A stretch of 64,000 nt of DNA from Prosthecomicrobium sp. N25 (GCF_037203705.1 NZ_JBBCAT010000001.1:2825418-2889417); one strand, 5' to 3'. Counted from the stretch's first letter, positions 18,812-28,699 are shown. Numbers and translations are program-made. The notes: a model not told the origin generated them from the sequence alone.

Positions 18812-19662
18812 TGGTCGAGAACCGCGGCCTCCTCGGGCGGATCGTGCCGCATGTCGTCCTGCTCCTCGGCGTGTCCGTGGTGGCCTTCCCGGTCTACCTC
18901 GCCTTCGTGGCCTCGACCTGGGACGCCCAGACGATCGTCAACGGCCAGCTCGGCCTGACGCCGGGCCCCTACCTCGTCGAGAACTACACGCGCACGCTGG
19001 TCGAGGGGACGAAGTCGTCCACCCGCGCGCCGGTGATGGGGATGATGCTGAACAGCCTGATCATGGCGCTCATCATCGCCCTGGGCAAGATCTTCATCTC
19101 GCTCCTCTCGGCCTTCGCGGTCGTCTACTTTCGCTTTCCGTTCCGGATGGCGGCCTTCTGGCTGATCTTCTTGACCCTGATGCTGCCCGTCGAGGTGCGC
19201 ATCTATCCGACCTACAAGGTCGTCGCCGACCTGCACATGCTCGACACCTATGCGGGCCTGACGATCCCGCTGATCGCGTCGGCGACCGCCACCCTCTTGT
19301 TCCGCCAGTTCTTCATGACCGTTCCCGACGAACTGGTGGAGGCCTCGAAGATCGACGGCGCAGGGCCGATGAAGTTCTTCCGCGACACGCTGCTGCCGCT
19401 CTCCATCACGTCGGTCGCGGCGATGTTCGTCATCCAGTTCATCTACGGCTGGAACCAGTATCTCTGGCCGCTCCTCATCACCACCCGCGACGACATGCAG
19501 ACGATCGTCATCGGCATCCGCAAGATGATCGTCACCCAGGACGCGCTGACCGAATGGCAGGTCGCCATGGCGACCGCCGTGCTCGCCATGCTGCCGCCCG
19601 TGGCCGTCGTGCTCCTCATGCAGAAGCTCTTCGTCAAGGGCCTCGTCGAAACGGAGAAGTGA
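18811..19662 (+). CDS. ugpE: ABC transporter permease, glycerol-3-phosphate type
   Basis: The 283-residue membrane permease has six helices and an EAA loop ([17 protein letters not shown]). Family features include [12 protein letters not shown] in the first periplasmic loop and [13 protein letters not shown] near the end. It pairs with UgpA. The ATG shares a base with the ugpA stop, and the gap to ugpC is 2 bp, so the four genes form one transcription unit. Confidence 0.92.
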   Translation: MVENRGLLGRIVPHVVLLLGVSVVAFPVYLAFVASTWDAQTIVNGQLGLTPGPYLVENYTRTLVEGTKSSTRAPVMGMMLNSLIMALIIALGKIFISLLSAFAVVYFRFPFRMAAFWLIFLTLMLPVEVRIYPTYKVVADLHMLDTYAGLTIPLIASATATLLFRQFFMTVPDELVEASKIDGAGPMKFFRDTLLPLSITSVAAMFVIQFIYGWNQYLWPLLITTRDDMQTIVIGIRKMIVTQDALTEWQVAMATAVLAMLPPVAVVLLMQKLFVKGLVETEK

Positions 19663-19664
19663 GT

Positions 19665-20756
19665 ATGGCCGAGGTCCTCCTCGACAGGGTCGGCAAGGTC
19701 TACGGCGGCAACGTCGAGGCGGTGAAGCAGGTGAGCTTCGCGGTGCCGGACGGCGCCATGTGCGTCCTCGTCGGGCCCTCCGGCTGCGGGAAGTCGACGC
19801 TCCTGCGCATGATCGCGGGCCTGGAGACGATCACCTCGGGCGAGGTTAAGATCGGCGGACGGGTCGTCAATACGGTCGAGCCGATGGACCGGGACATCGC
19901 CATGGTGTTCCAGAACTACGCGCTCTACCCGCACATGTCGGTCTACGACAACATGGCCTACGGCCTGCGGAACCGCGGCACGCCGAAGGACGAGATCGAC
20001 GGCCGCGTGCGCGAGGCGGCGCGGATCCTGGAACTCGGCGACCTCCTCGCCCGCCGGCCGCGCCAGCTCTCCGGCGGCCAGCGGCAGCGCGTCGCCATGG
20101 GCCGCGCCATCGTGCGCAAGCCGCAGGTGTTTCTTTTCGACGAGCCGCTCTCCAATCTCGACGCCAAGCTGCGCGTGCAGATGCGCGTCGAGATCAAGCG
20201 GCTGCAGCGCGCGCTCGCCACCACGTCGGTCTACGTCACCCACGACCAGCTCGAGGCCATGACGCTCGCGGATATGCTCGTGGTGATGAACAAGGGCCGG
20301 GTCGAGCAGATCGGCGCGCCGCTGGAGCTCTACGAGCGGCCGATGACGACCTTCGTGGCCGCCTTCATCGGAGCCCCGCCGATGAACCTCCTGGACGTCG
20401 CCAACGGGTCGTCGGGCCTGTCGGTCGCCGGGGCGAGCGGCGGGCTCTCGGGCGGCGCCGGCCTGCCGATCCCCGGGAGCGGGGCGATCCTGGGGATCCG
20501 CCCGGAGCACCTGCACGTGCTGTCCGGCGACGAGGTGCCCGAGGGCGGGCTGGCGCTCGACTACGCGGTATCGGCCGTCGAGGCGGTCGGCGCGGAGACG
20601 TTCCTGTACGGGACGCTCGGCGAGCGGGGCCCGAACGTGGTGGTGCGCGAACCCGGCAAGGTCTGGGCGGAGCCCGGGACCCGCCGACGGGTCGCGGCCA
20701 GGCGCGACGCCCTGCATCTCTTCGACAAGGCCAGTGGCCAGCGCATCCCATTCTGA
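19665..20756 (+). CDS. ugpC: ABC transporter ATP-binding protein, glycerol-3-phosphate type
   Basis: The 363-residue ATPase of the MalK/UgpC group powers the importer. Walker A is GPSGCGKST, the signature is [14 protein letters not shown], Walker B is [12 protein letters not shown], and the switch His is in [11 protein letters not shown]-terminal TOBE/regulatory domain (about 235-363) contains [10 protein letters not shown]. The ATG at 19665 directly follows the ugpE stop and yields the conserved N terminus [14 protein letters not shown]. The downstream palindrome at 20807-20941 probably ends the transcript. Confidence 0.93.
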   Translation: MAEVLLDRVGKVYGGNVEAVKQVSFAVPDGAMCVLVGPSGCGKSTLLRMIAGLETITSGEVKIGGRVVNTVEPMDRDIAMVFQNYALYPHMSVYDNMAYGLRNRGTPKDEIDGRVREAARILELGDLLARRPRQLSGGQRQRVAMGRAIVRKPQVFLFDEPLSNLDAKLRVQMRVEIKRLQRALATTSVYVTHDQLEAMTLADMLVVMNKGRVEQIGAPLELYERPMTTFVAAFIGAPPMNLLDVANGSSGLSVAGASGGLSGGAGLPIPGSGAILGIRPEHLHVLSGDEVPEGGLALDYAVSAVEAVGAETFLYGTLGERGPNVVVREPGKVWAEPGTRRRVAARRDALHLFDKASGQRIPF

Positions 20757-21057
20757 AGGGCGGGAGTCCGGGGCGACGGGGGGCGGGCGGCGAGTCTTCC
20801 CAAGGGTGTCATCCCGGCCATCGAGCCGGGACCCATTGGCCTCACCCGCGGCACGGCCCGCCCCATCACGGCCCGCCCTTTCACGCATGGCCGAGACGGG
20901 CTGACCCGCCATTGGATCCCGGCTCGATGGCCGGGATGACAAAAAGGGGTGGGCCTCCCTTAGGCCGCCCGTCCGTCCCTGTGGCAGGGTCCTCGCCGTC
21001 TCTGGGTGAACCAGTCAAATGGCGATCCCTTACGGAGGCCCCTCCGGCCCGCCGAAC
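20757..21057. other. 301-bp convergent intergenic region
   Basis: This gap lies between the ends of ugpC and the leftward helicase gene. It contains no gene. Its main content is the long inverted repeat annotated separately. A short A run directly after the right arm (from 20941) would strengthen its terminator role for rightward transcription. Confidence 0.6.
20807..20941. repeat. 33-bp perfect inverted repeat (REP-like), probable bidirectional terminator
   Basis: The left arm at 20807-20839 begins TGTCATCCCGGCCATCGAGC and ends CCCATTGG. The right arm at 20909-20941 is its exact reverse complement, ending GGCCGGGATGACA. The 69-bp interior shows no gene. The arms differ from those at 8145 and from the 52.4-52.9 kb elements, so this is a second repeat family. 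The right arm is followed by AAAAGG. Position between convergent genes supports transcription termination. Confidence 0.8.
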
Positions 21058-23028
21058 CTAGCCGCCGTCGCCCTGGCGCTCGGCCCGACGGGCGGCACGG
21101 ATCCGTTCGCGTTTGCCGGGCTTCTGCGGGCGCGGGCGCTCGTCGCGGACGGGGGCGCGCGGCGCGCGCTCCTCGCGCGGCGGGCGTTCCTCCCGGGGCT
21201 GGCGAAGCGGCTCCTTCGGCGCACGCTCCTCCCGTGCCGGGCGTTCCTCGCGCGGGGGACGCTCGGTCCGGGGCGGGCGTTCCTCGCGCGGAGGACGCTC
21301 GGTCCGGGGCGCACGGTCCTCCCGAGGGGCCCGCTCCGCGCGCGGCGGGCGGCCCTCCTGGCCCTCCGGCCGCGGCGCCCATTTCGTCTTGGCGGGCCGC
21401 GCCTCGCCGTCGGCGGGCACGATCTGCACCTCCTCGTCCTGCGACTTGCGCACCGCGGAGGCGAACTTCGCCGCGGCCTCGCGGGAGATCTCGAACTTGG
21501 TCTCCCGGTCGAAGATGCGGATCGAGCCGATGTCCTTCTTGGTCACATGGCCGATGCGGCAGATGAGCGGCAGGAGCCAGCGCGGGTCGGCGTTGCGGTT
21601 GCGCCCGACGTTCATGCGGAACCAGACGCCGTCGACCATGCGCGGCGGCGCCCCGGCGCCCTCCTCGCGCGGCGGGCGCTCGCGGCTCTCCCGCGGCTCG
21701 CGGATGCCGCGCGGCGCGCCGGCGTCGAAGATCTCCTCCGGTTCCGGCAGGCGGGCCCGGTAGAGCCGCACCAGAGCGGCGGCGAGTTCGTCGGCGGGGC
21801 GCGTCTCCAGGAGCTTGCGCCCGAGCACGAGGTCCTCCTCGGACTGGCCCTCGGTGAGGATCGGGTCGCTCATCAGGCGCTGCTGGTCGAGCGCGCGGAT
21901 CTCGTCGGCGGAGGGCGGGTTCGCCCAGGTCACCTGGATGCGCGCGCCGCTGATCAGCATCTCGGCCTTGCGCCGGCGGGTGTAGGGGCAGAGCAGCACG
22001 CAGACGCCCTTGCGTCCCGCCCGGCCGGTGCGGCCGGAGCGGTGCAGGAGGGTTTCCGGATCGTTCGGGAGGTCGGCGTGGATGACGAGGCCGAGGTCGG
22101 GCACGTCGATGCCCCGGGCGGCCACGTCGGTCGCCACGCAGATGCGGGCGCGGCCGTCGCGGATGGCCTGCAGGGCGGTCGTGCGGTCGTGCTGGCTGAG
22201 CTCGCCGGAGAGCGCCACGGCGGCGAAGCCGCGCTCGACCAGCGCGCCGTAGAGATGACGGACGGACTCGCGGGTCGTGCAGAACACCATCGCGGCCGTG
22301 GCCTCGTGGAAGCGCAGCACGTTGACGACCGTCTTCTCCACGTCGTTCGGTGCGATCCGGATGGCGCGGTACTCGATGTCGGCATGCGCCTCGCCGGCGC
22401 CGGCGACGTCGATCCGGTAGGCGTCGCGCTGGTAGGTGCGGGCGAGCGCCACGATCGGCTTCGGCAAGGTGGCCGAGAAGAGGAGCGTCCGGCGCTCGGC
22501 GGGGGTCGACTCCAGGATGAACTCCAGGTCCTCCCGGAAGCCGAGATCGAGCATCTCGTCGGCCTCGTCGAGGACGACGGCGCGCAAGCCCGAGGGGTCG
22601 AAGCTGCCCTTCTCCAGGTGGTCGCGCAGGCGGCCCGGCGTGCCGACGACGACATGGACGCCCTCGGCGAGCGCCCGCCGTTCGCGCCGGATGTCCATGC
22701 CGCCGACCAGCGAGGCGACGCGGGCGCCGGCTTCCGCATAGAGCCACTCGAACTCGCGCTTCACCTGAAGGGCGAGTTCGCGCGTCGGGGCGATGACGAG
22801 GGCGAGCGGGGCGCCCGCCGGGGGCAGCCGCTCCGCCTCGCCGATCAGGGTCGGGGCGAGGGCCAAGCCGTAGGCGACGGTCTTGCCCGAGCCGGTCTGG
22901 GCGGAGACGACGAGGTCGCGTCCGGCGGCGTCCGGCTCCAGGACGGCGGCCTGGACGGGGGTGGGGTCCTGGTACTCGCGCGCCAAGAGGGCGCGGGCGA
23001 GCGACGGATGGGCGGCGGCAAAGGCCAT
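21058..23028 (-). CDS. DEAD-box ATP-dependent RNA helicase with RNA-binding and Arg/Pro/Glu-rich tail
   Basis: The protein has 656 residues from the start at 23028 (MAFAAAHPSLARALL). The helicase core has the Q-motif YQDPTPVQ, Walker A AQTGSGKT, DEAD, SAT and HRSGRTGRAGR. After the core, a DbpA/CsdA-type RNA-binding domain includes VGRNRNADPRWLLPLICRIG. The last 105 residues are a low-complexity tail of repeated ERPPRE-like units. Such enzymes unwind RNA in ribosome assembly, cold adaptation and mRNA decay. An in-frame ATG 17 codons upstream is possible, but the chosen start leads straight into conserved sequence. Confidence 0.9.
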   Translation of the reverse strand: MAFAAAHPSLARALLAREYQDPTPVQAAVLEPDAAGRDLVVSAQTGSGKTVAYGLALAPTLIGEAERLPPAGAPLALVIAPTRELALQVKREFEWLYAEAGARVASLVGGMDIRRERRALAEGVHVVVGTPGRLRDHLEKGSFDPSGLRAVVLDEADEMLDLGFREDLEFILESTPAERRTLLFSATLPKPIVALARTYQRDAYRIDVAGAGEAHADIEYRAIRIAPNDVEKTVVNVLRFHEATAAMVFCTTRESVRHLYGALVERGFAAVALSGELSQHDRTTALQAIRDGRARICVATDVAARGIDVPDLGLVIHADLPNDPETLLHRSGRTGRAGRKGVCVLLCPYTRRRKAEMLISGARIQVTWANPPSADEIRALDQQRLMSDPILTEGQSEEDLVLGRKLLETRPADELAAALVRLYRARLPEPEEIFDAGAPRGIREPRESRERPPREEGAGAPPRMVDGVWFRMNVGRNRNADPRWLLPLICRIGHVTKKDIGSIRIFDRETKFEISREAAAKFASAVRKSQDEEVQIVPADGEARPAKTKWAPRPEGQEGRPPRAERAPREDRAPRTERPPREERPPRTERPPREERPAREERAPKEPLRQPREERPPREERAPRAPVRDERPRPQKPGKRERIRAARRAERQGDGG

Positions 23029-23410
23029 GATGGCGGCTGTCTCGGTGTCAGGGAGTCCGGCCGGGCGGCTCCCGTTCAACGGACGAGGGAGCGGCGGCGT
23101 TCCGGCAGGATCGGTCGCCTGATACCCGATCCGGGCCGCCGACGCCAGTGCGGATCGAGCCGCACCCCCTAAGGTGGCTCACGCAACATTGATCGCCGGA
23201 CCCGCGGGACCTGCCGCAGCGAGACTCTGGACCAGAAAACTTGTGCAGTGCAATAGAAGCGGCCTCCTGCACCGCGGACCTTCCCCGCCGTCTCCTGACA
23301 GGCCCTGTCACCAGCGCAAGCTATTCCGCTGTCGTGGCCTTGACTTCGGCGTCCCGCGGGGCGAGATGAGGGTGCGAATGAACGTTCGCTCTCACCCGAG
23401 GCTCCGACCG
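23029..23410. other. 382-bp divergent promoter region
   Basis: This region separates the leftward helicase and the rightward TetR gene and must hold both promoters. The TetR frame remains open back to 23174, but that part lacks family similarity. The only distinct element is the imperfect palindrome at 23372-23395 described separately. I see no further gene or RNA. Confidence 0.5.
23372..23395. promoter_or_regulatory. Candidate TetR operator upstream of the efflux operon
   Basis: The two 12-base half sites are GTGCGAATGAAC and GTTCGCTCTCAC; 9 of 12 positions are complementary around a GAACGTTC centre. It ends 15 bp before the ATG of the TetR gene, a usual place for autoregulation. The GAACGTTC core resembles operators of AcrR-type regulators of RND pumps. 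Assignment is by pattern and position only. Confidence 0.5.
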
Positions 23411-24082
23411 ATGTCCCGATCCCAAGCCGCCGCCCTGGTCGAACCCTCCGCCGCCCTGTGCTGCGCGGCGGCGGCGGGGAGCCCGCACGAGCAGCGGCGC
23501 AAGCACGTCCTGCACGCGGCGGAAACCTGCTTCGCCCGCTCCGGCTTCCATGGGGCGTCGATGCAGGAAATCTGCGCGGAGGCGCAGATGAGCCCGGGCG
23601 CGCTCTACCGCTATTTCCGCTCCAAGGACGAGATCATCGACGCCATTGCGGAGGAGGATCGGATCCGCAACGCGGCGCTCCTGACCCGACTGCATGCGGA
23701 GGGGGAGCTCCTCGACCGCCTGACGTCGCTCGCCTGCAACCATCTCGCCGACATGCGCCGGCCCGGCGCGGCGGCGGTGATGGCCGAAGTGATGGCGGAA
23801 GGCATGCGAAATCCGCGCATCCGCGAGAAGTTCATGGTCAACGACTGCGAGGTCCGCGACACGATCCGGAGCTTCCTGCGGTCCATGTCCGACATCGGCG
23901 CCATCGATCCGGTGACGGACATCGAATCCATCATGAGCTTCATGTGCGCGCTCATCGACGGCCTCGTCCTGCGGGCCGCCTACGAGCCCGACCTGACGCC
24001 CGAACGCATCGAACCCATGCTCCGTCCGGTGATCGCGGGCCTGCTCCGCCCCGTCCCGGCTTCCGTTTCGAACGACAAGTGA
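23411..24082 (+). CDS. TetR/AcrR-family transcriptional regulator
   Basis: The 223-residue repressor has an N-terminal helix-turn-helix (about 30-75) with HVLHAAETCFARSGFHGASM and SPGALYRYFRSKDEII, the classic TetR pattern. The C-terminal ligand domain is less conserved. The ATG at 23411 was chosen because the candidate operator lies just upstream; an ATG at 23366 would place the operator inside the coding sequence. The adaptor and pump genes follow after 5 bp. It probably represses itself and the pump until a toxic ligand binds, which is inferred from context. Confidence 0.9.
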   Translation: MSRSQAAALVEPSAALCCAAAAGSPHEQRRKHVLHAAETCFARSGFHGASMQEICAEAQMSPGALYRYFRSKDEIIDAIAEEDRIRNAALLTRLHAEGELLDRLTSLACNHLADMRRPGAAAVMAEVMAEGMRNPRIREKFMVNDCEVRDTIRSFLRSMSDIGAIDPVTDIESIMSFMCALIDGLVLRAAYEPDLTPERIEPMLRPVIAGLLRPVPASVSNDK

Positions 24083-24087
24083 TCGCC

Positions 24088-25350
24088 ATGTCCCGTATCG
24101 GCAAGAAGACCTTTTCCCTCGCGGACAGCCTGCTCAACGGCACGGCGGTGGCCGTCGTGCTCGGCGTCGCGCTGGCACTCTCCCCCGTCGGCCAGGTGGA
24201 GGTCGTGCGACCCGCGGAGGCCAACACGCCGCCGCCCTCGGCCTCGCCCCTGGCAGCCAGGCCCCCGGCGATCTCCGTCGTCGAGGCGGACCGGCGCGAG
24301 ATCGCCGAGTCCGTCATGGTGACGGGCTCGCTGATCCCGCGCGAGGAGGTCGTCGTCGGGGTCGACATCGAGGGCCTGCGCATCATCGACCTGCTGGTCG
24401 ACCAGGGCGACCGGGTGACGGCCGGCCAGGTCATCGCGCGGCTCGCCGACGACACGATCCGCACCCAGATCGCGCAGAGCGAGTCCAACATCGCCCGTGC
24501 CGAAGCCGCCATCGCCCAGGCGAAGAGCAACATCGCCAACGCCCAGTCGGCGGAGGTCGAGGCGGGGCTGGCGCTCGAGCGCGCCACGCCGCTGCGCGAC
24601 AAGGGCATCATCAGCCAGGAGGTCTTCGAGACCCGCACGGCCGCCGCACGCGGCACCAAGGCCCGCCTGGAAGCGGCGCGCGCGGCCCTCGAGGTCGCCA
24701 CCGCCGACCGCGGCGTGCTCTTGGCCGCCCGGCACGAGATCGAGCTGAGGCTCGCCAAGACCGAGGTCAAGGCGCCCACCGACGGCGTCGTCCTGTCGCG
24801 CAGCGCCCGCCTCGGCGCCGTGCCGTCGAGCATGAGCGATCCGCTCTTCCGCATCGCGCGCGGCGGCCGGATCGAGCTCGACGCCGAGGTGACCGAGGCG
24901 ACCCTTCAGAAGATCCGGGTCGGCCAGCGGGTGGAAGTGACCCCGGCCGGCGCCGACAAGGCCGTGGCCGGCGAGGTCCGGCTGGTCTCTCCCCAGGTCG
25001 AGACGGCGACCCGGCTCGGCAAGGTCCGGGTGGCGCTGCCGACGGAGTCCGTGTCCGTCATGCGCTCGGGGTCCTTCGCCCGCGGGCGGATCGAGCTTGC
25101 CCGCCGCGAGGGCGTCACCGTCCCGCGCTCGGCCGTCATGGTCGAGAGGGGGCAGGCGAGCCTGCAGGTCGTGAAGGACGGCAAGGTCGAGACCCGCAAG
25201 GTCGAGACGGGGCTGTCGGGCGATGGCCGCGTGGAGATCGTCAAGGGGCTGGCAGCCGGCGAGCAGGTGGTCTTCAAGGCCGGCACCTTCGTGCGCAACG
25301 GAGACGCGGTCACGCCCGTGCCGGCCAGGCCCGAGGAGGTCGAGGGATGA
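24088..25350 (+). CDS. RND efflux periplasmic adaptor (HlyD/MFP family)
   Basis: The 420-residue membrane fusion protein has an N-terminal hydrophobic anchor or signal (about 17-37). The lipoyl domain begins VEADRREIAESVMVTGSL and is completed by KTEVKAPTDGVVLSRS. A coiled-coil hairpin of about 80 residues (SNIARAEAAIAQAK onward) lies between. Beta-barrel and membrane-proximal domains follow. It links the inner-membrane pump to an outer-membrane channel; no TolC-type gene is visible here. Its stop overlaps the pump start by 4 bp. Confidence 0.92.
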   Translation: MSRIGKKTFSLADSLLNGTAVAVVLGVALALSPVGQVEVVRPAEANTPPPSASPLAARPPAISVVEADRREIAESVMVTGSLIPREEVVVGVDIEGLRIIDLLVDQGDRVTAGQVIARLADDTIRTQIAQSESNIARAEAAIAQAKSNIANAQSAEVEAGLALERATPLRDKGIISQEVFETRTAAARGTKARLEAARAALEVATADRGVLLAARHEIELRLAKTEVKAPTDGVVLSRSARLGAVPSSMSDPLFRIARGGRIELDAEVTEATLQKIRVGQRVEVTPAGADKAVAGEVRLVSPQVETATRLGKVRVALPTESVSVMRSGSFARGRIELARREGVTVPRSAVMVERGQASLQVVKDGKVETRKVETGLSGDGRVEIVKGLAAGEQVVFKAGTFVRNGDAVTPVPARPEEVEG

Positions 25351-28300
25351 ATTGGAACGTCTCGGCCTGGGCCATCCGCAATCCGGTGCCGCCCATCCTC
25401 CTCTTCGTCGTGCTCTGCGCGCTCGGCTGGCTCAGCTTCATGAACCTGCCGATCACGAAGTTCCCGAACATCGACGTGCCGGTGATCGCCGTCACGGTGA
25501 CCGAGCGCGGCTCGGCGCCGGCGGAGCTCGAGAGCCAGGTGACCAAGCGCGTCGAGGACGCCGTCTCGGGCGTCACCGGCGTGAAGCACATCAAGTCCGA
25601 CATCACCGACGGCCAGTCGCTGACCGCCATCGAGTTCCGGCTGGAGATCAACTCCGACCGCGCGCTCAACGACGTCAAGGACGCGATGGCGAAGATCCGG
25701 GCCGACCTGCCGCGCACGGTCGACGAGCCGATCATCCAGCGCATCGAGGTCGAGAACCAGTCGATCGTCACCTTCGGCGCCGCCTCGCCGGGCATGACCC
25801 CCGAGGAGCTCTCCTGGTTCGTGGACGACACGGTCGTGCGCGCCATCCAGGGCCTCAAGGGCGTCGGCCGCGTCGAGCGCATCGGCGGCGTGAAGCGCGA
25901 GATCAAGATCGCGCTCGACCCGGACCGGCTGATGTCGCTCGGCATCACGGCGGGCGAGGTCAACCGCCAGCTCCGGTCGACGAGCCTCGACCTCTCCGGC
26001 GGCAAGTCCGAGATCGGCGGCCAGGAACAGGCGATCCGCACGCTCGCGAGCTCGCGCACCGCCGCCGAGCTGGCCGACACTAAGATTTCCCTCTCCGGCG
26101 GCCGGCAGGTGCGCCTGTCCGAGCTCGGCAGCGTCACCGACGTCTGGGAGGAGCCGAAGAGCTTCGCGCGCCTCAACGGCCAGCCGGTCGTGTCCTTCTC
26201 GGTCTACCGGGCCAAGGGCGCCTCCGACACGACCGTGATGGACGCGGTCAGCAAGAAGGTCGAGGAGATCGGCAGGGCCCACCCGGACGTGGCCTTCTCG
26301 AAGATCGACGACGGGGTCTACTCGACCTACGGCAACTACGAGTCCGCCATGCACTCGCTCCTCGAGGGCTCGGCGCTGGCGGTGCTCGTGGTGTTCCTGT
26401 TCCTGCGCGACCTCAGGGCGACGATCGTCGCCGCGGTGGCGCTGCCGCTCGCCGCGATCCCGACCTTCTGGGCCATGAGCGTGATGGGCTTCTCGCTCAA
26501 TCTCGTGAGCCTGCTCGCCATCACGCTGGTCACCGGCATCCTGGTCGACGACGCGATCGTGGAGATCGAGAACATCGTCCGCCACATGCGGATGGGCAAG
26601 TCGCCCTACCGCGCCGCCATGGAGGCCGCCGACGAGATCGGCCTCGCGGTCATCGCCATCACGATGACGATCATCGCGGTCTTCGCGCCGGTCAGCTTCA
26701 TGGGCGGCATCGCGGGCCAGTACTTCAAGCAGTTCGGCCTGACGGTCGCGGTGGCGGTGTTCTTCTCGCTCCTGGTGGCGCGCCTGATCACGCCCATGAT
26801 GGCGGCCTACCTGTTCCGCAACCCGGGCCACGAGGAGCAACACGACGGGGCGATCATGCGCGCCTACACGGCGGTGCTGCGCGCGACCCTGCGCTGGCGT
26901 TGGGTGACGCTGATCTTCGGCGTCGTCTTCGCGATCGGCTCGATCATGTCGGCCTCGACGCTGCCGCAGGGCTTCATCCCGCCGGACGACCAGTCGCGCA
27001 TCGTGGCCTCCATCGAGCTGCCGCCGGGCGCCAAGCTGGACGACACCGCGCGGCTGACCGACGAGGCGATGCGGGAGCTCCGCAAGCTGCCGGAGGTGCG
27101 CGACGTCTTCGTGGTGGGCGGGTCCTCGCCGACCGGGACGCTCGAGCTCCGCCGCGCCAAGCTGACGGTGCAGCTCGTCCGCAAGCACGAGCGCAAGCGC
27201 TCGCAGAAGATGGTCGAGGGCGACGTCAGCCGGATCCTCGGGTCGGTGGCGGACCTGCGCTACTACTTCGTCAACGAGCGCGGCGAGCGCGAGCTGACGG
27301 TCGGCCTGCTCGGCGCCGACGGCCGGGCCGTCAACGATGCGGCGCTTGCGCTGCAGAGCCAGATGCGGGCCGAGCCGATCTACGACAACCCGACCGCCAA
27401 CGCGGCGCTCGACCGGCCAGAGATCCGCATCACCCCGCGCTTCGACCTCGCGGCGGACCTCGGCATCACCCCGGAGGCGATCTCCGAGGCGATCCGTATC
27501 GCCACCATCGGCGACAACGGGCCGAACCTCGCCAAGCTCAACGTGGGCCTGCGCCAGATCCCCATCCGGGTGCAGGTCGGCGAAGAGATGCGCGCCGACA
27601 TGGAGGCGATCCACGCACTGCGCGTGCCGACCGCGCGCGGCGGCTCGGTGCCGCTCTCCGCCGTCGCCGACATCGGCTTCGGCCAGGGCCCGTCCTCGAT
27701 CGAGCGCTACGACCGCGAGCGGCGGGTCACGGTCGGGGCGGCCATGTCGAAGGGCCACGCCTCGGGCGAAGGCCTGCAGAAGCTGATGTCGCTCCCGGCC
27801 GCGCGGAACCTGCCGCCGGGCGTGCGCATCCAGGAAACGGGCGACACGGAGATCCAGGCCGAGGTGTTCGGCGGCTTCGCCTACGCGATGGGCGCCGGCA
27901 TCATGATGGTCTTCGTCGTCCTGATCCTGCTGCTCGGCAACGTCTTCCGGCCGGTCACCATCCTGGCGACCCTGCCCCTGTCGGTGGCCGGCGTGGTGCT
28001 CGCCCTGCAGGCGACGCAGAACCCGGTGTCCATGCCGGTGGTCATCGGCATCCTGATGCTGATGGGCATCGTCACCAAGAACGCCATCATGCTCGTCGAC
28101 TTCGCGGTGGAGCAGGAGAAGCACGGCGTGCCGCAGTTCGAGGCGGTCGTCGACGCCGGCCGCAAGCGGGCCCGCCCGATCGTGATGACCACCATCGCCA
28201 TGGTGGCCGGCATGATCCCGGCCGCCATGGCGACCGGCGAGGGCGGCGAATTCCGCGCTCCCATGGCGATCGCGGTGATCGGCGGCCTGATCGTGTCGAC

Positions 28301-28694
28301 GATGCTGTCGCTCGTCTTCATCCCGAGCTTCTACACGATCATGGACGACATCGGTCATCTGGTCGGCAAGGTGCTCGGCTGGATGCTCCGGCCGAACGCG
28401 CCCGACGAGGACGAGGCGGATGCCGTTCCGGGCCACCCGCACGGCATTCCGGTCCTCAGCGCCGAGGCCGCGGCGACCGCGACGGCGGTGCCGCTGGCCG
28501 TCGCCATGGCGGCGCCGACCCCGCCCGCGGCCGCGATCGTGCCGGCGGCGGCGGCCCCGGTCACGGTGGTGCCGGTCCCGCCGACCAGCCTCGCGGCGCC
28601 GGCCGTGGTCGTGCCCCTGCGCGAGCCCAAGCCGATCGCCGTCCCGAACGGCCGGGACGAGGCGAAGCCGGATCTGCCGCAGGCGGCGGAGTAG
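25347..28694 (+). CDS. RND efflux transporter permease (AcrB/HAE1-type)
   Basis: The 1115-residue inner-membrane proton-driven exporter has twelve predicted helices and two large periplasmic loops. The essential Asp pair is in GILVDDAIVEIENIV in the fourth helix, and the duplicated half has GIVTKNAIMLVDFAVEQ. The N terminus is AIRNPVPPILLFVVLCALGW. Family members are usually about 1030-1060 residues; here the last 95-100 residues form a Pro/Ala/Val-rich cytoplasmic extension after the final helix. Substrates are unknown. The gene is translationally coupled to the adaptor gene. Confidence 0.93.
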   Translation: MNWNVSAWAIRNPVPPILLFVVLCALGWLSFMNLPITKFPNIDVPVIAVTVTERGSAPAELESQVTKRVEDAVSGVTGVKHIKSDITDGQSLTAIEFRLEINSDRALNDVKDAMAKIRADLPRTVDEPIIQRIEVENQSIVTFGAASPGMTPEELSWFVDDTVVRAIQGLKGVGRVERIGGVKREIKIALDPDRLMSLGITAGEVNRQLRSTSLDLSGGKSEIGGQEQAIRTLASSRTAAELADTKISLSGGRQVRLSELGSVTDVWEEPKSFARLNGQPVVSFSVYRAKGASDTTVMDAVSKKVEEIGRAHPDVAFSKIDDGVYSTYGNYESAMHSLLEGSALAVLVVFLFLRDLRATIVAAVALPLAAIPTFWAMSVMGFSLNLVSLLAITLVTGILVDDAIVEIENIVRHMRMGKSPYRAAMEAADEIGLAVIAITMTIIAVFAPVSFMGGIAGQYFKQFGLTVAVAVFFSLLVARLITPMMAAYLFRNPGHEEQHDGAIMRAYTAVLRATLRWRWVTLIFGVVFAIGSIMSASTLPQGFIPPDDQSRIVASIELPPGAKLDDTARLTDEAMRELRKLPEVRDVFVVGGSSPTGTLELRRAKLTVQLVRKHERKRSQKMVEGDVSRILGSVADLRYYFVNERGERELTVGLLGADGRAVNDAALALQSQMRAEPIYDNPTANAALDRPEIRITPRFDLAADLGITPEAISEAIRIATIGDNGPNLAKLNVGLRQIPIRVQVGEEMRADMEAIHALRVPTARGGSVPLSAVADIGFGQGPSSIERYDRERRVTVGAAMSKGHASGEGLQKLMSLPAARNLPPGVRIQETGDTEIQAEVFGGFAYAMGAGIMMVFVVLILLLGNVFRPVTILATLPLSVAGVVLALQATQNPVSMPVVIGILMLMGIVTKNAIMLVDFAVEQEKHGVPQFEAVVDAGRKRARPIVMTTIAMVAGMIPAAMATGEGGEFRAPMAIAVIGGLIVSTMLSLVFIPSFYTIMDDIGHLVGKVLGWMLRPNAPDEDEADAVPGHPHGIPVLSAEAAATATAVPLAVAMAAPTPPAAAIVPAAAAPVTVVPVPPTSLAAPAVVVPLREPKPIAVPNGRDEAKPDLPQAAE

Positions 28695-28699
28695 GATGC

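Noticed and set aside
21160-21340. Short tandem repeats suggestive of a CRISPR array
   Set aside because: They are in frame inside the helicase gene, are only about 20 bases long and have no unique spacers.
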